A DNA stretch of 37,795 nucleotides from Spirogloea muscicola (lineage: Eukaryota; Streptophyta; Zygnematophyceae; Spirogloeales; Spirogloeaceae). How positions within the stretch are numbered: position 1 is the stretch's first letter; every line of letters begins with the position of its first letter. Positions 1 to 10,069 of the stretch are shown here, in pieces. Under the pieces are notes generated by a model. That model was not told where the DNA came from and did not search any database. It was given only the letters and a program-made list of their open reading frames with translations. The stretch spans positions 280,095 through 317,889 of the forward strand of contig WELB01000126.1 of the NCBI GenBank assembly GCA_009602725.1, in the 5' to 3' direction. The position numbers and the translations under genes were made by a program.

Positions 1-173
1 ACGGCGGCGGGCGGCGTCCGCGGCGGGGGCGCGGCAGCGGCGGTGCATGAGCTCGGCTTGCGCAGAGCGGCTCTGGCTGAGGTCCGCCGCGTCGTTCATG
101 GTGGCGGCGCCGCCGTGCAGAAGTACCAGATGCAGGTCGTGGACGTCAATCGGACGTGCAAGGTCACCAAGGT

Positions 174-210
<37 letters not shown>

Positions 211-244
211 CAGCGCCGAGAGCGGGGCCGCCCGCGCGTTCCCC
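1..244 (+). promoter_or_regulatory. GC-rich 5' region of the first gene with a CCG run
   Basis: This stretch precedes the start codon chosen for the first gene. It is very GC-rich and holds an uninterrupted CCG run at about 176-203. Reading frames through it are open only because of base composition and give Arg- or Ala-rich peptides with no resemblance to a protein. An ATG at 47 is in frame with the chosen start at 245 and would add 66 low-complexity residues. I prefer 245 because a signal peptide follows it. No TATA box or other promoter motif is evident. Confidence 0.4.
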
Positions 245-3200
245 ATGCAGCGGGACAGGCGACGCACGTCGGCGCCACTCTGCCGACGGCTGGCTCCGGC
301 TCGCGACCACTCGTGCTCCGGCTGGGGACCGTGGCCCGGGCCCCTTGTCCTCCTCGCGCTCGCCTGCCTGCTCACTTCACGGACTGCGGCGCCAGCAGCG
401 GCGGCGGCGGCGGCGGCAGAGAATCAGTGTGTGTACAGCGTTCCTCCATGCTGCCGAATTGGCAGTCATGCGATGGAGTGCAGCCTTATGCAGCTGATGG
501 CCTGCAGCTGCGACGCTGTCTTTGTCAATGAATGGCGCCATAGAACACCTCCTTAGCGCGCTGTGCAGTTGCGTTTCCCTCTGCAGCCGGTACCGCTGTG
601 CGGGCTCACCCAGACGGGCGAGCCACAGACAGGGACGTCCCGTTGCCATATGATGGCTCTACTGTCACCGCGGTCAAGTTCCAGATGGACGCCTCCGGCA
701 TCTCCGAGTACAACGGCCCCAACCACGACAATGTCCGTGTCGACATAGTGGGCCAAGGCCCGCTCTACTGGTCCGTGTCGCGATACAATCGTGGGGACCT
801 GGCTCCCCGCCTGATGCCCAGGTAGGGGTTGTGTTCAGGCGCTGGAGGTCAATCAGCCCCAAGCTCGGTTGCATTTCGCCTTGATGAAGCTCGACTATTG
901 GATCGTCAGTCACACTGCCGCAGTCTCAGCTGGCAATTGTGGAATCAGGGCCAGCTTAAGGCCCTCTGCTGCGTGTCCGTCTGAAAAATTGATCTGTTGC
1001 TCTGTATTTGATCACAATATATGGACTGTTATTTTCTCACTAAAAGCTTGAGATGTGTTGCTGGCAAGCAGACGCTCTAAGGACTGCCGAGGGTTGTGCA
1101 CTGTTTCAGGCATCCATTTGCCCAGTGCTCGCTGGCAGTTGCGTACTCAAAAGGGCATGCAACATCTGACCCCATGGATTTCTCAGCTCAGGTCACTGCT
1201 CTTCCCAAATACACATCTGATTGCTAGTCCTCCAGATGATGCGACCACCTGCTCGTGCACTTTGTCAGGGCTGCACACATACACCTGTTCTTAATGCCAT
1301 GTGCTGAGCATTGAAGTGGTGTCGCTTTCAGTCAAAGCCGGGGTCTGACACTCTCCAGTCTCGTGCTGTTTCCTTATATCTCTCTAGCGCCGTGTTTCTG
1401 TTTGCTGGCATACAAAGTCCTTGATGAAGTCAACAATTACTGCACTTCACTTGTAAAGGAGCTTGCTTTCGTCTACTTGCCGTCCAGACAGGCTTGGAGG
1501 CCTTCACCACGCAAGGGAGTGCTGCTCGCCACTGTGGCACAGAACGGTCAGGAGTGGAACGATGGAGCTCCGCGCTTCTATGGCACTGTGGTATGTCATT
1601 CTGGTGATGAGCTCCTTTAGCACAACCTTAACTGTTGAGGAGCATCAGAAAGTAGGAGGTCTTTCTGACATAGTAGTGGAGATAGCATGATGCGTGACAC
1701 ACATGCAGCAATGGACTGCTTGTGCCCTCCTCGAAATGCATCTTACGAGTCGAAATACTTTCTGCAGGCTGCTGTTCTGAATTCAGCTGGGTATGGTTAC
1801 AGGTGAGTGACATATCACTGTGAAGTGCCAAGATGAACAGCGTCTCCTCATGCTTGTACATCCATGAAATACCATTACCTCCTGTGAAATCACAGAGAAT
1901 GTGAGCTTATCTGTAGGGGGACTTGCATTCAGTGCATTCAGGAAAGCTTTGGGCAGGAGAAGATAGGCCTTTACCTACTTGTGTGCTTTCTCTGGTGTTT
2001 GCACAGCATGGAGGATGGCTTGTTTGGGAATGGCCATCCAAACATGGACAGTGAGCCCTCGTGATCATCACTTTAAGCACTTACTGTAGTACTAGTTAGT
2101 CCTGCTACATGTTGGAAGTAGTGTGCTTGTCTAACTGTAGGAGGTTATGCCCAAGGTAGCAAGTTCTTGGGAACTCAAGGAGCCATACTCTGACAAGGCT
2201 TGGTCTTGCTGATGTAACACACAATTTGGTTAGCCTGGGTTGCTCACAGTGTCTGCAGGCTTGCCAACCACGCTAACATGATCACTTTTCCTTTCTTGTT
2301 GGACAGTAACTGTTGGAAAGGCAGGGGAAGGCCAGGAAGCCAACATCGACGTTGCAGCTGCTTGGTTCCCATACTCTCAAGGTGCACGGCTGTGACCACC
2401 TATTGCCCAACAACTGATTTTAGTAATTAGACTCAGTCTGCTCTGTGCATGTGAGACTTTTCCCGCATGGCTTCAGTGGGTTGCTCACATTAGCAGATCT
2501 CTCAACAGGCTGGACTGGAGGCTACATATCCTCGTTCCCTGCTCGTGAAGGTGGAGCCAATGGGCATTGGCATGTACGAGGTGCTCATTCCCCAGACCTT
2601 TCCGAAGATGCTCAGAGCCTTGCTGTGGCCAAAAACCATGGCATTGTACTCAAGGTGCCAGGAGTGCGAAGTGACCGGGATGGCTTGATTATTACAACAT
2701 CGTAAGTGAGCCTCACTACAGTAATGCTCCAAATCATGAGACACAGATTGTCTGCTGACCTTGAGCATGAGCATGCTAGACAACCATGTCAGATCATGAG
2801 TAGCATCTCTCAGAAAACGTAAACATCAACGCTTTGCCTTGCTATCTAGTTGCAGATGTGCTGACTAATATGTCAGGAGTACCTCTTACTGCAGCCTTGC
2901 ATGTGTGGACTTGACCGAATTTACCGAGTATCTTGTGTGTTGTCCTGGTGGAGCAGGACAGACCCCGGGAAGGAGAACAATGATGTCAACGTTGTAAGCG
3001 TGCGACCCAGGAAGAAGTATGTATATGCTGCATAGAAGAAACGCTTCTCAAAATCTTGTGCACCTGAAGCTTGCTGCATGACTGTAGTTCCAGATTCGTC
3101 CTCAGTTGTTGACAATAGCTTTCCATCAAAAACGTGTGAGATGATGGGAAACGCCCCCATTCTAGTACAGCGCTGGCGCAGATACTTCAGCTTTGGAGGA

Positions 3201-4751
3201 CTGCATACAGCTCTGACATCATTCTAAGCTTGATACCTCCCTGAGGTCCCAGGGTATATCTGACATCATTCTGAGCTTGATACCTCCCTGAGGTCCCATG
3301 GAATAAAGCAGGCAACATTCTTATTTAGTTCCTTGCTGAGTGGGTCCATTAGAGGAGATGGGTGGTTTGTCCAAGTGCGTGAAGACAACACAACTGATCC
3401 TGCGGAGCTGGCGGATCGGGACCAATGGATGTTCGCCTTCCTTTACGTACCGTACAAGGCAGGAGGGTAATGCCAGCAGGGTCACATGGAGCTTCATAAC
3501 ACGCTGTTGGAGATTGTGTGATATTATCAGCTATGTATTTTGTCTCTTGGTGGTGCCATGATGCAGGCACCGGCAGCTGTTGTGTGGCACAGCATACTCA
3601 TGCATCATCGTGAGTCAGATGTTTATGACACTCTCTTCACATTGTTGTTTCTACCAGATTGATAGGAGGCAGTGTTGATGGGAGCCATGGCCGGAGAACC
3701 GCTGGTTCAGACTACTTCAGTATCAAGAGATTAGCTGTTGGTCAATATGAGCTGACCATACATGGACCCGGAAGTTCAGGCTCTTTCAAGACGGACAGGT
3801 TGACATCTTTGCACTGAGTGTCCGTATGCTAAAGAGTGGATTCCTGCACAACAACATTGCGTGGAATCCGCATGATATTGGTGTCAAATGGACATGCTAC
3901 TTCTGACTTCCCGACATGTTATTACCTCTTATGATATTTCGAGTTACGCCCCCAGTCTTATGGTCCTCTTGGTTTGGTGGACAGAGACGGGATGCTCCTC
4001 CTGCAGGTCAAAGGGCGAAAATCCCGCCATTGGCGTTTCACCATGCACTCATTCTTATCATACAACCACACTTCATTGGGCACACTGCTTGTGGAGTCTC
4101 GGCAAGTTGTCATACGAAACGGCAAGGAGGACATTCAGTTGGTTGATTCAGGTGAGGAGGTTAATGGTATGTTCTATGGCTGGTAGTGAACGTGGGCCAT
4201 AACATGTTGGCTCTACTAATACTAGTCATCTGATACTGCCAAGCACGTATGCCTGCGCAGATTTTTACTTTGCCTGGATAGACTTCAGAAATCCTATGAC
4301 TCCTAACGAGGGAAGATTGAGCAGCACTCTGCTGTGTGAGAGCAAATGCATGCTTTGAGTTTCTTGCATGTAGAAATTTGTAGATCGTCTCCCTCTCCTT
4401 CGCGTGGCAGTAGGGCCAGTTGTTTGATATCTCGCAGGCTCTTTGGCAAGCATACTGGTCATTCACGTTCTCATCTGCTGCGTGTCTCTCTTAAGCTTAC
4501 CCAAACTGGTCAGATGTACACAGATACGCCTGACTGATACATGCCTTTTTCTTGTACTGGCAGCTCGGAGAAGCCAAAGCTCTGCCTTGGCCTCCTTCTT
4601 CTCTCTGTTGGCTTTGGCTGCCATTCTTGCTTGTATATATGTTGGCTTCAAGTACTACCAGAACATGCTAAGCACAAGAGGTGGCGGCATGTTTCCCCTG
4701 GATGACTACGGCAGTGCTGAAGACCTTGACCGCGTCCTCCTCGGAACCTAA
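245..4751 (+). CDS. Putative secreted/type I membrane protein, family not recognised (13 exons, 538 aa)
   Basis: Exons by my model: 245-428, 587-821, 1488-1590, 1768-1802, 2007-2050, 2307-2381, 2509-2701, 2954-3016, 3353-3466, 3658-3798, 3985-4151, 4261-4335, 4564-4751. All junctions are GT-AG and the phase carries through to the TAA (1617 nt), which is strong internal support; only the exon 1/2 junction is ambiguous. The protein starts with an Arg-rich n-region and a hydrophobic core (GPLVLLALACLLT, residues 32-44), then an Ala run: a signal peptide. The long ectodomain includes the segments VRVDIVGQGPLYWSV, GDGWFVQVREDN, DQWMFAFLYVPYKAGG and DFYFAWIDFRNPMTP, and looks beta-rich. One membrane segment (about residues 484-505) and a cytosolic tail of about 33 residues close it. 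Inferred role: cell-surface or endomembrane protein. I do not recognise the family, and no catalytic motif is visible. It reads away from the transposon region that follows. Confidence 0.75.
3212..3298 (+). repeat. 47-bp tandem duplication in an intron
   Basis: Two adjacent copies (3212-3258 and 3259-3298, the second partial) of a unit that begins TCTGACATCATTCT. They differ at one base over about 40. They lie in intron 8 of the first gene and look like a recent slippage or template-switch duplication with no evident function. Confidence 0.8.
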
Positions 4752-5794
4752 GCCTTAATGGCTTGCTCTTGTGCCTCAACTGGAAGCCAGGTCTCTCTGA
4801 CATCTCGATTGTACTCAGAAACATGTAGAAATGAAGCTGTTGCCATGACTGTTGAGGCATCACAGCTGGCTGCAATTTTTAGCACTCAGCAGTGTTAACG
4901 AAGGCTTTCGTTTGTGGAGGGCGTGTATTGGCCAAGTATGCCTCCTCCCAAGCCTCAGTAGGAGAGCGCATATTAGACATCTTGGCAGCTGTTTTGATGT
5001 AATGCCGAGACGAGTACTCTGCCCTTTCATCGGCAGGTTTGTAGCCTAGGATGCGCACAAGGTTCCATTCTTTCCTGGTCAGTGATCTCTGTGATCTGAC
5101 GAAGTTGTGAGGCACTTGGGCTTGGCAAGTGATAAGACGGATGCCAAGCTGGGTTGTCTGGAGAGAGAAGGGCTCGCCCATTGAGGATAGGGGCTTGGAA
5201 AAGCCAGCCCAAAAAAGCCCTGGAGAGCCCAACGGTCTTGCCAACGTGCTCAACAGAGTCAACGTGGCAACTATCACCCTTGGAGGGGGTCTGCTACATG
5301 CCTTGTCTGTAATACAATGACTAAGTCTCAAGCATGGGGTCAAAGGCCTTCTGCGCAGTTGCAGCCTGCCACGGTAGTAGCCTCCTGGGCGAGATAATTT
5401 GTATCTGCAGGCTGGGACCCCGCCTGGGGCCTAATCATGACGATGGATTCATGACCTGTTGAGAACGAGAATCTTGCTCGCATTTTTTGCCCCTCACATC
5501 TCGGTGACAGCCTACCAAGAATTTTAGGTAGGTACATCCTCATGGACGTGGTATGGCCCAATAGATTCTCGCTGCAAGGCGGATAAATGTGGTATACCGA
5601 ATTGGAAAACAGAGCTGCTGGATCACCTAAATGAATCTTCTTTGTTGCTGAACTGATTGCCTCACCCATCAATAAAAAATGGCACCCATCCAGGGCCACT
5701 TCTACCAAAACCTCGTTTGCTGCTCCCGACATCTTTAGGACCTGAGTTGCGCATCTGATAGAGCAAGTTCAATTCTGCCTTGCCCTCCTGAAGA
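4752..5794. other. Intergenic, no gene recognised; one solo LINE 3' hairpin
   Basis: This follows the stop codon of the first gene. It has ORFs on the minus strand (4879-5343 and 5340-5732), but neither resembles a known protein and the first runs through the repeat at about 5155-5235, so I do not call them genes. The only feature I can support is that repeat. The first few hundred bases are presumably the 3' UTR of the first gene. Confidence 0.5.
5155..5235 (-). repeat. Solo LINE 3' UTR fragment with hairpin
   Basis: Read on the minus strand this gives the LINE 3' UTR module: a hairpin (5190-5210, slightly imperfect here) followed by the block CCTCAATGGGCGAGCCC. The same module lies downstream of LINE ORF ends elsewhere in the window. 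No ORF tail is attached, so this is either an extreme 5' truncation or a non-autonomous copy. Confidence 0.65.
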
Positions 5795-5905
5795 AGTGGC
5801 TCTCCCAATGGGGGCAAGGGCTGTGAGAAGCCAGCCCGAAAAGAACTGACAAGGTTCGAAGGGGCCAAACTACGAGCTAAGCAGCGACTGCGGGGCCTGA
5901 AGCCC
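5795..5905 (-). repeat. LINE 3' UTR fragment with hairpin (family 1 type)
   Basis: The reverse complement matches the 3' UTR at 10800-10925 almost throughout: the tracts CGCAGTCGCTGCTTAGCTCG and GTTTGGCCCCTTCGAACCT, the hairpin (5818-5837), then CCCCCATTGGGAGAGCCAC. It lies just upstream of a plus-strand LINE ORF fragment but in the opposite orientation, so the two are separate insertions. Confidence 0.75.
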
Positions 5906-6049
5906 TCTTTACCTGACCTGATGCTCTGGCTCACTTCTGAATCGTGTCTCATCTGTCATGACTGGCCGTCGCTGGCCAGCAAGAATAGCGACCACCGACT
6001 TCTTCGGCCGTGCTCATCGTCCTGGCTTCAGGGGCGTTCCTCGGGGTGG

Positions 6050-6425
6050 CAGCGCTTGCAGCTCTGCCTCGCTGGCCATGCTCCGGCGAACGCCGCTCGC
6101 AGCAAGGCGGCCAAACACGCAGACCACCCGGCTGGGGACGAGTTCGTAACACCTGGCCGTGGATGTGCACGGGGCTCTCGGGTCCCAGTGGCTCAACCTG
6201 CTAGCCAGGCGTGCTGTGTCCCGCAGGCGAGGTGAGCAGGCTGACTTCATCGCCGCTGGCTCGTTGGCTTAGGTCTACTGCATGCGACTCTCAATGTCCC
6301 TTCAGTGGTCCATGGCCCACGCTTTGCACCTGCGTGCTGGCCGTGCTCTTGCTGCTGCCTTTGGCTTTCGTCAGGGGGATTGTTTTCCCGCTAGCTAGTC
6401 TGTCAGACCTGAGGCTTGCCATGAG
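6050..6425 (+). pseudogene. Decayed LINE family 1 C-terminal fragment
   Basis: The nucleotide sequence aligns with 10400-10745 of the better copy. Shared landmarks are the blocks encoding ARSKAAKHADHP, the VDVHGALGS region (here frameshifted), MRLS.SLQ and HLRAGRAL, and the final SLSDLRL. Frameshifts and in-frame stops break it, and it lacks the terminal LTRNY. The upstream endonuclease domain is missing, so it is a 5'-truncated dead copy. Confidence 0.75.
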
Positions 6426-6814
6426 CAAGGGCGTCGATGCGAAATGGCGACGATAAGTCTAGATGAAGACAAATGCTGACGAACTAGCCTGCGAGATACA
6501 CAATTCAAACGAAGACATTGGCTACCTTGACCAGCTGTCATGAAGGACAGTCTGATAAGGGGCCAACAATAACAATGTTGTCAGTTGTCAGAGATCACAT
6601 CACGTGAACAAGTCCAGAACGGTTGAAATTTGACTATGTAGTATCGAGCTCTAGCCTGGTGTGTGGATGCGGGTCCTGCCCGTTGATGCAGGCAAGAGTG
6701 GCACTGGAGCTAAATTAGTCCAGAACAGCCTCACTCTACCTGCCAAAGAATTTACCCTAGCTGCATCAAGCTTGACGCATGGGTTTAATATGTGAAATAA
6801 TTGTCGGAAATGCC
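6426..6814. other. Unassigned sequence between LINE and methyltransferase remnants
   Basis: AT-richer than its surroundings. I see no coding potential, RNA gene or repeat here. It could be the decayed 3' part of the minus-strand element that carries the methyltransferase, but nothing in it shows that. Confidence 0.3.
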
Positions 6815-7342
6815 TCATAGATGCCGATATCCATTTGGCGGCGCTACATTATCTATAGGGTATCCCATAGGGCCTTTTTGTCTGCCGCGAATATTCTTCA
6901 TCAATTCTAGCATAGGAAAGAAGAATTGGGTACTGGGAAGCTTGAAGCCTTGACTCTTGCCTGCTCCACTGCACCCCTCGCAAGGAAACCCTGCTATGAC
7001 TAGGTCCACCTGTGGCAGTCGCTTCAAATACTTAACTTTGCTCGCTTCTTCAATGTCACCAGGGAGGAGAGTATCCCAATTCTTGAACGTGGTTGGAGTC
7101 ACAAGGTGGTTGTAGCGTTCCTGTAGAATTGAAATGTGATGAGCAGCAGCTTGCCTTGCGTACGGATCGTTGTCCACATAAGTATAGCGAGCGATCTTGT
7201 AACGACTCCGAAGCAAGCCTGCAAGGCCTGTAGCTACTCCTCCAAAGAGTTCCATAATCACTAGACCCTTTTCACCATATTCAAATGGAATGACGCCGGC
7301 ATAGAATCTCTGCTTTAGGTCCTTGGTTCGTACCTGGATCAA
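6815..7342 (-). pseudogene. Cytosine-5 DNA methyltransferase fragment, retroelement-associated
   Basis: A 175-codon minus-strand frame carries the N-terminal half of a C5-DNA methyltransferase. Motif I is ELFGGVATGL (about 7226-7252), followed by an acidic motif II-like YVDNDPYA. Motif IV is GFPCEGCSGAGK (about 6960-6991) with the catalytic Cys of the Pro-Cys pair, and a motif VI-like YPIDNVAPP follows. The frame stops right after that, so the target-recognition region and motifs VIII-X are missing. An in-frame TGA lies just upstream of the open frame, so the gene is broken at both ends. Known chemistry: transfer of methyl from S-adenosylmethionine to C5 of cytosine. Upstream on the same strand is a gag with zinc knuckles, so I infer a retrotransposon-borne enzyme rather than a host methyltransferase. 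A pseudogene of a host enzyme is the alternative. Confidence 0.75.
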
Positions 7343-7729
7343 TCAATTTGCTTCGAATGCCTTTCGGTACCATGCATCTGCCACCCTGCAAGCAGCGACT
7401 CTGGTCCAATCTGACAGCATAAAAGCTCCTGTACCTCTCTTCAACCTCCAGTCCTGCCAGATCATGGTCTGTCATCCCCTTGGTAGTGAGTGCTTTTAGC
7501 AGCCTTGGTGGCTGCAATATGGCATGCAGAGAACCTGCGGATAGTGTCCTCTTCAACCCACTGGATACAGTAGCAGATGAGGTCCCAGCATCAGATGAAG
7601 CTGGGATTCGTGGTAGTGGAGGTGGTACCTCCTCTGCTGCAGTCTCCGGTGCTTCACAACAATTTGTGGCTCTGGTAGAGGAATGTCAAGTTGGGTTGAC
7701 TTCAATCTGAAGCTTGCAGGATACCGAGC
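7343..7729 (-). pseudogene. Linker between gag and methyltransferase, decayed coding
   Basis: A minus-strand frame (about 7281-7710) stays open for much of this stretch and is rich in Ser, Pro and Ala, then charged (TTKGMTDHDLAGLEVEERYR). It leads to the methyltransferase frame through a frameshift and stop near 7340. It fits a low-conservation spacer within a gag-pol-like polyprotein. I recognise no domain in it. Confidence 0.4.
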
Positions 7730-8700
7730 TTAACCAGTCCTAGCAAGCTGCTGCAAAGCAGCTTCATCCCGTTTCAATGGGTTTCTGCTCGCTGTGTTAG
7801 ACTCAGGAACTGCAGCAACAATGGTAGCAAGGTGAGAGTACTGGCAGTTGTGTGAAGTTCCTGCACCATGCTGAGTGACATACAATCCCTCAAGGTCATC
7901 ATCGTCGTCTTCTACATCAGATTGCACCACAGCAACTGCAGCTGACTTAGCACTGGACTTGGACTTGGTCTCACTTGCAGCTGACTGTTGTGTCAGCCAT
8001 TCGACTTGTCTCTGCAACTTCTGCAGTTGGTCGCCTTCAACACGATCAACGTGAGATGAAGAATTCCCCATGCCCAATGCATTCTTGTTACGAAATTGAA
8101 CTGGCATCTTCTCAGGGTGTTCCTTCCAGCATTGAGACTCCTGATGACCCGTCCTTGCGCAATGAGTGCATGTTGCTCCTGCAGTCTGATGACGAGAAGC
8201 ACTGTTCCTAGAAATATGACCTACTTTCCACAACTGTGACAAGTTACGACAGGTCGAGGAACATACTGGCCCTGTCGAGCATCCTGCACTCGAGATGTGT
8301 CAGGAAGTGCCTCATGTGCTTTGTGATGTCCTGAAGAAACCTTCTTCACAAAAGGAACAACAGGAACAACCTTCTTATCAAATCCCGCAAAGGAACCTGG
8401 TGCAGGAGAGAATCGATCTTCAAGATTTTGCAAGTAAAATCCTCTGCCTCTTTCTCCATCATAACTTCATACACATCCTCTAGATCGGATTCTTTTTGAT
8501 GAGCTGCTTCCTGCGCATCGTCAACAAATGCCAAACAGTCTTCCCTGCAATAACACGTAAATATTGAGCTGCAAGGTCTTGAGAGCCGATAGTGGTTCTG
8601 GACGTTTCTATCAGCTCCGTATAGTGAATGGTCAAGGTTTCTGATTCAAGACGTTTGGACTTATAAAGCTCCTGCTTGAATGCATCTCATTGTCGGGAAA
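7730..8700 (-). pseudogene. Retroelement gag with CCHC zinc knuckles, frameshifted
   Basis: Minus-strand coding runs through at least three frames. A capsid-like part (about 8500-8700) includes LTIHYTELIETSRTTIGSQD. Next is an acidic stretch with DLEDVYEVMMEKEAEDFT, then a first knuckle CHSCGKVGHISRN split by a frameshift at about 8221-8240 (its last Cys reads as Ser). A second knuckle, CTHCARTGHQESQC (C-x2-C-x4-H-x4-C), follows, then a Lys/Ser linker and a run of Asp. Zinc knuckles bind nucleic acid in retroelement nucleocapsids. No protease or reverse transcriptase is found on this strand, so the pol part is lost or lies elsewhere. Confidence 0.7.
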
Positions 8701-8985
8701 TTGTTTAGAAGACAATCTAAAGATTTCTTCAACCGTATCATCGATTAGTTGCGGTCCTGCCAATTTTCTGCATCCGATGCTGTCTCTGCAACGGGCACTC
8801 TCTTATCCAAGACCTCACATTTGACCCGTCGAAACATGTCTCCCGCATATCCCGTAAAATACTTGCAAGCCTTGCGAGGACCCGCTGCGACTGCGAGAAG
8901 TCGTTCTATCTGTACCGTGAGCAGTCTTAATCTTGGACTGTTCTTGCAAGTCTTCACGCCCGGAGTTGTTGTGCTCATTGTTTAA
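8701..8985 (-). pseudogene. Possible 5' part of the minus-strand gag
   Basis: A minus-strand frame at 8745-8978 (77 codons) ends about 45 bases upstream of the gag remnant. It contains KACKYFTGYAGDMFRRV and looks coding. It may be the gag N-terminus, separated by a stop and a frameshift. The assignment rests on position and strand only. Confidence 0.35.
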
Positions 8986-9369
8986 GTGCACGTTTCTAAA
9001 CCGATTGCTTGCGTGCATCCATTTCTGCATTGCTTGTTATATCCACGAACACAGAAAAGGTGCGGGCTTGTCTCGAGAACAATTGGACACTTAGCATAGC
9101 GGCCGCCCATTGGGGGTCTCGCACGCGTAGCGCTAGGTGAAACCATCAAATAGACAGTGATACCCCGATACTCTTGATACTGGAGACCGCTTACCGGGCA
9201 CTATCACGCGCTTTTTACTGCCAAGTGGACTCTCTTGAGCTTGAGTTTGTTGTTTGAACTTTGCTTGGGTTCTTGCTCAAGGCTGCTAGTGTGACAGTTG
9301 CTTGAATTTGCTTTCAGTATCACAGTATTGCGTGCATTATTCCGAAGTAGTTGTTGCTTGAATATTTGA
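8986..9369. other. Spacer between divergent gag-like frames
   Basis: No ORF of note. It separates a minus-strand gag remnant from a plus-strand gag-like frame, so a 5' LTR or leader would be expected here. I could not find a convincing LTR pair or primer-binding site. Confidence 0.3.
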
Positions 9370-9777
9370 CCTACCTTTGTCGGTTATTGTACGCGACTTA
9401 GGTCAGGCAAGGTCGTCACGCTGGACGATCAGACTATTGCAGAGCTGGACGATCAGACTATCGCAGATCTGTTTGACTCTGAACCATCTACGTCTGTTGT
9501 ACCTGAATCTGTTGCGGCTGCAGTCGTTCCACCTTTGTCAACTTCTCGTGTACGGAGGAGAAAGAACATGGCAACAGGAGACCGGACCAAATTTGATGGT
9601 ACTCCAGGTGGGACTTCCTTAGCCGAAGTAAGTAAATACTTTACGGCGGAATTGTGTGAGTTAGACGTCTGTGGTCATGTGGTGAGACGAGACCAGAAGG
9701 TGACGCGCAAGGCTCGCTATCATGCGCGCACGCCGTGTGCGCCGGGCTCTACGCTCTCGCAGACGCAGCGCGAGTGA
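9370..9777 (+). pseudogene. Gag-like N-terminal ORF of a second element, truncated by a LINE
   Basis: An open frame runs from about 9370; the likely start ATG is at 9568. It holds a 24-bp direct duplication encoding LDDQTIAE/LDDQTIAD (about 9421-9468), then Ser/Val-rich sequence, RVRRRKNMATGDRTKFDGTP and SLAEVSKYFTAELCELDVCG. The layout suits the start of a retroelement gag, but I recognise no defined domain. From about 9700 the sequence changes character, and a LINE fragment begins near 9875. Confidence 0.35.
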
Positions 9778-9874
9778 ACGCAGGCGCGGGTAGGCGCAGG
9801 CGTGGCAGGATGGTGAGTAATGTCAAGCCGACTGCCTGGCAGAGGCCGCGCGCCCCGACATGGGCTGGACGGAC

Positions 9875-10069
9875 GAAAGGGCTTGCCCATTGAGGATAGG
9901 GGCTGGGAAAGCCAGCCCAAAAACGAGTGAACAAAGTACGAGAAGGGGGCCAGGGGAAGCGCTAATGAAAACAAGCACAACAAGCAACAAAGCAGCTGCG
10001 TATTACTCAGCAACCCCTGCTAAGCAGCCTCAGGTCAGAGAAGCTAGGCTCCTGGAAGTGGGTCCCCCG
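9875..10069 (-). repeat. LINE 3' end, minus orientation (tail plus 3' UTR hairpin)
   Basis: On the minus strand the sequence reads GTHFQEPSFSDLRLLSRG and a stop, then a 3' UTR with the hairpin at 9899-9918 and the CCTCAATGGGCAAGCCC block. Only about 60 bases of ORF remain, a typical severe 5' truncation. It abuts a plus-strand LINE copy at about 10069. A plus-strand frame through it is fortuitous. Confidence 0.75.

Noticed and set aside
5340-5732. A 130-codon minus-strand ORF
   Set aside because: No recognisable motif, no partner exons and no conserved composition; its length is within chance for this sequence.
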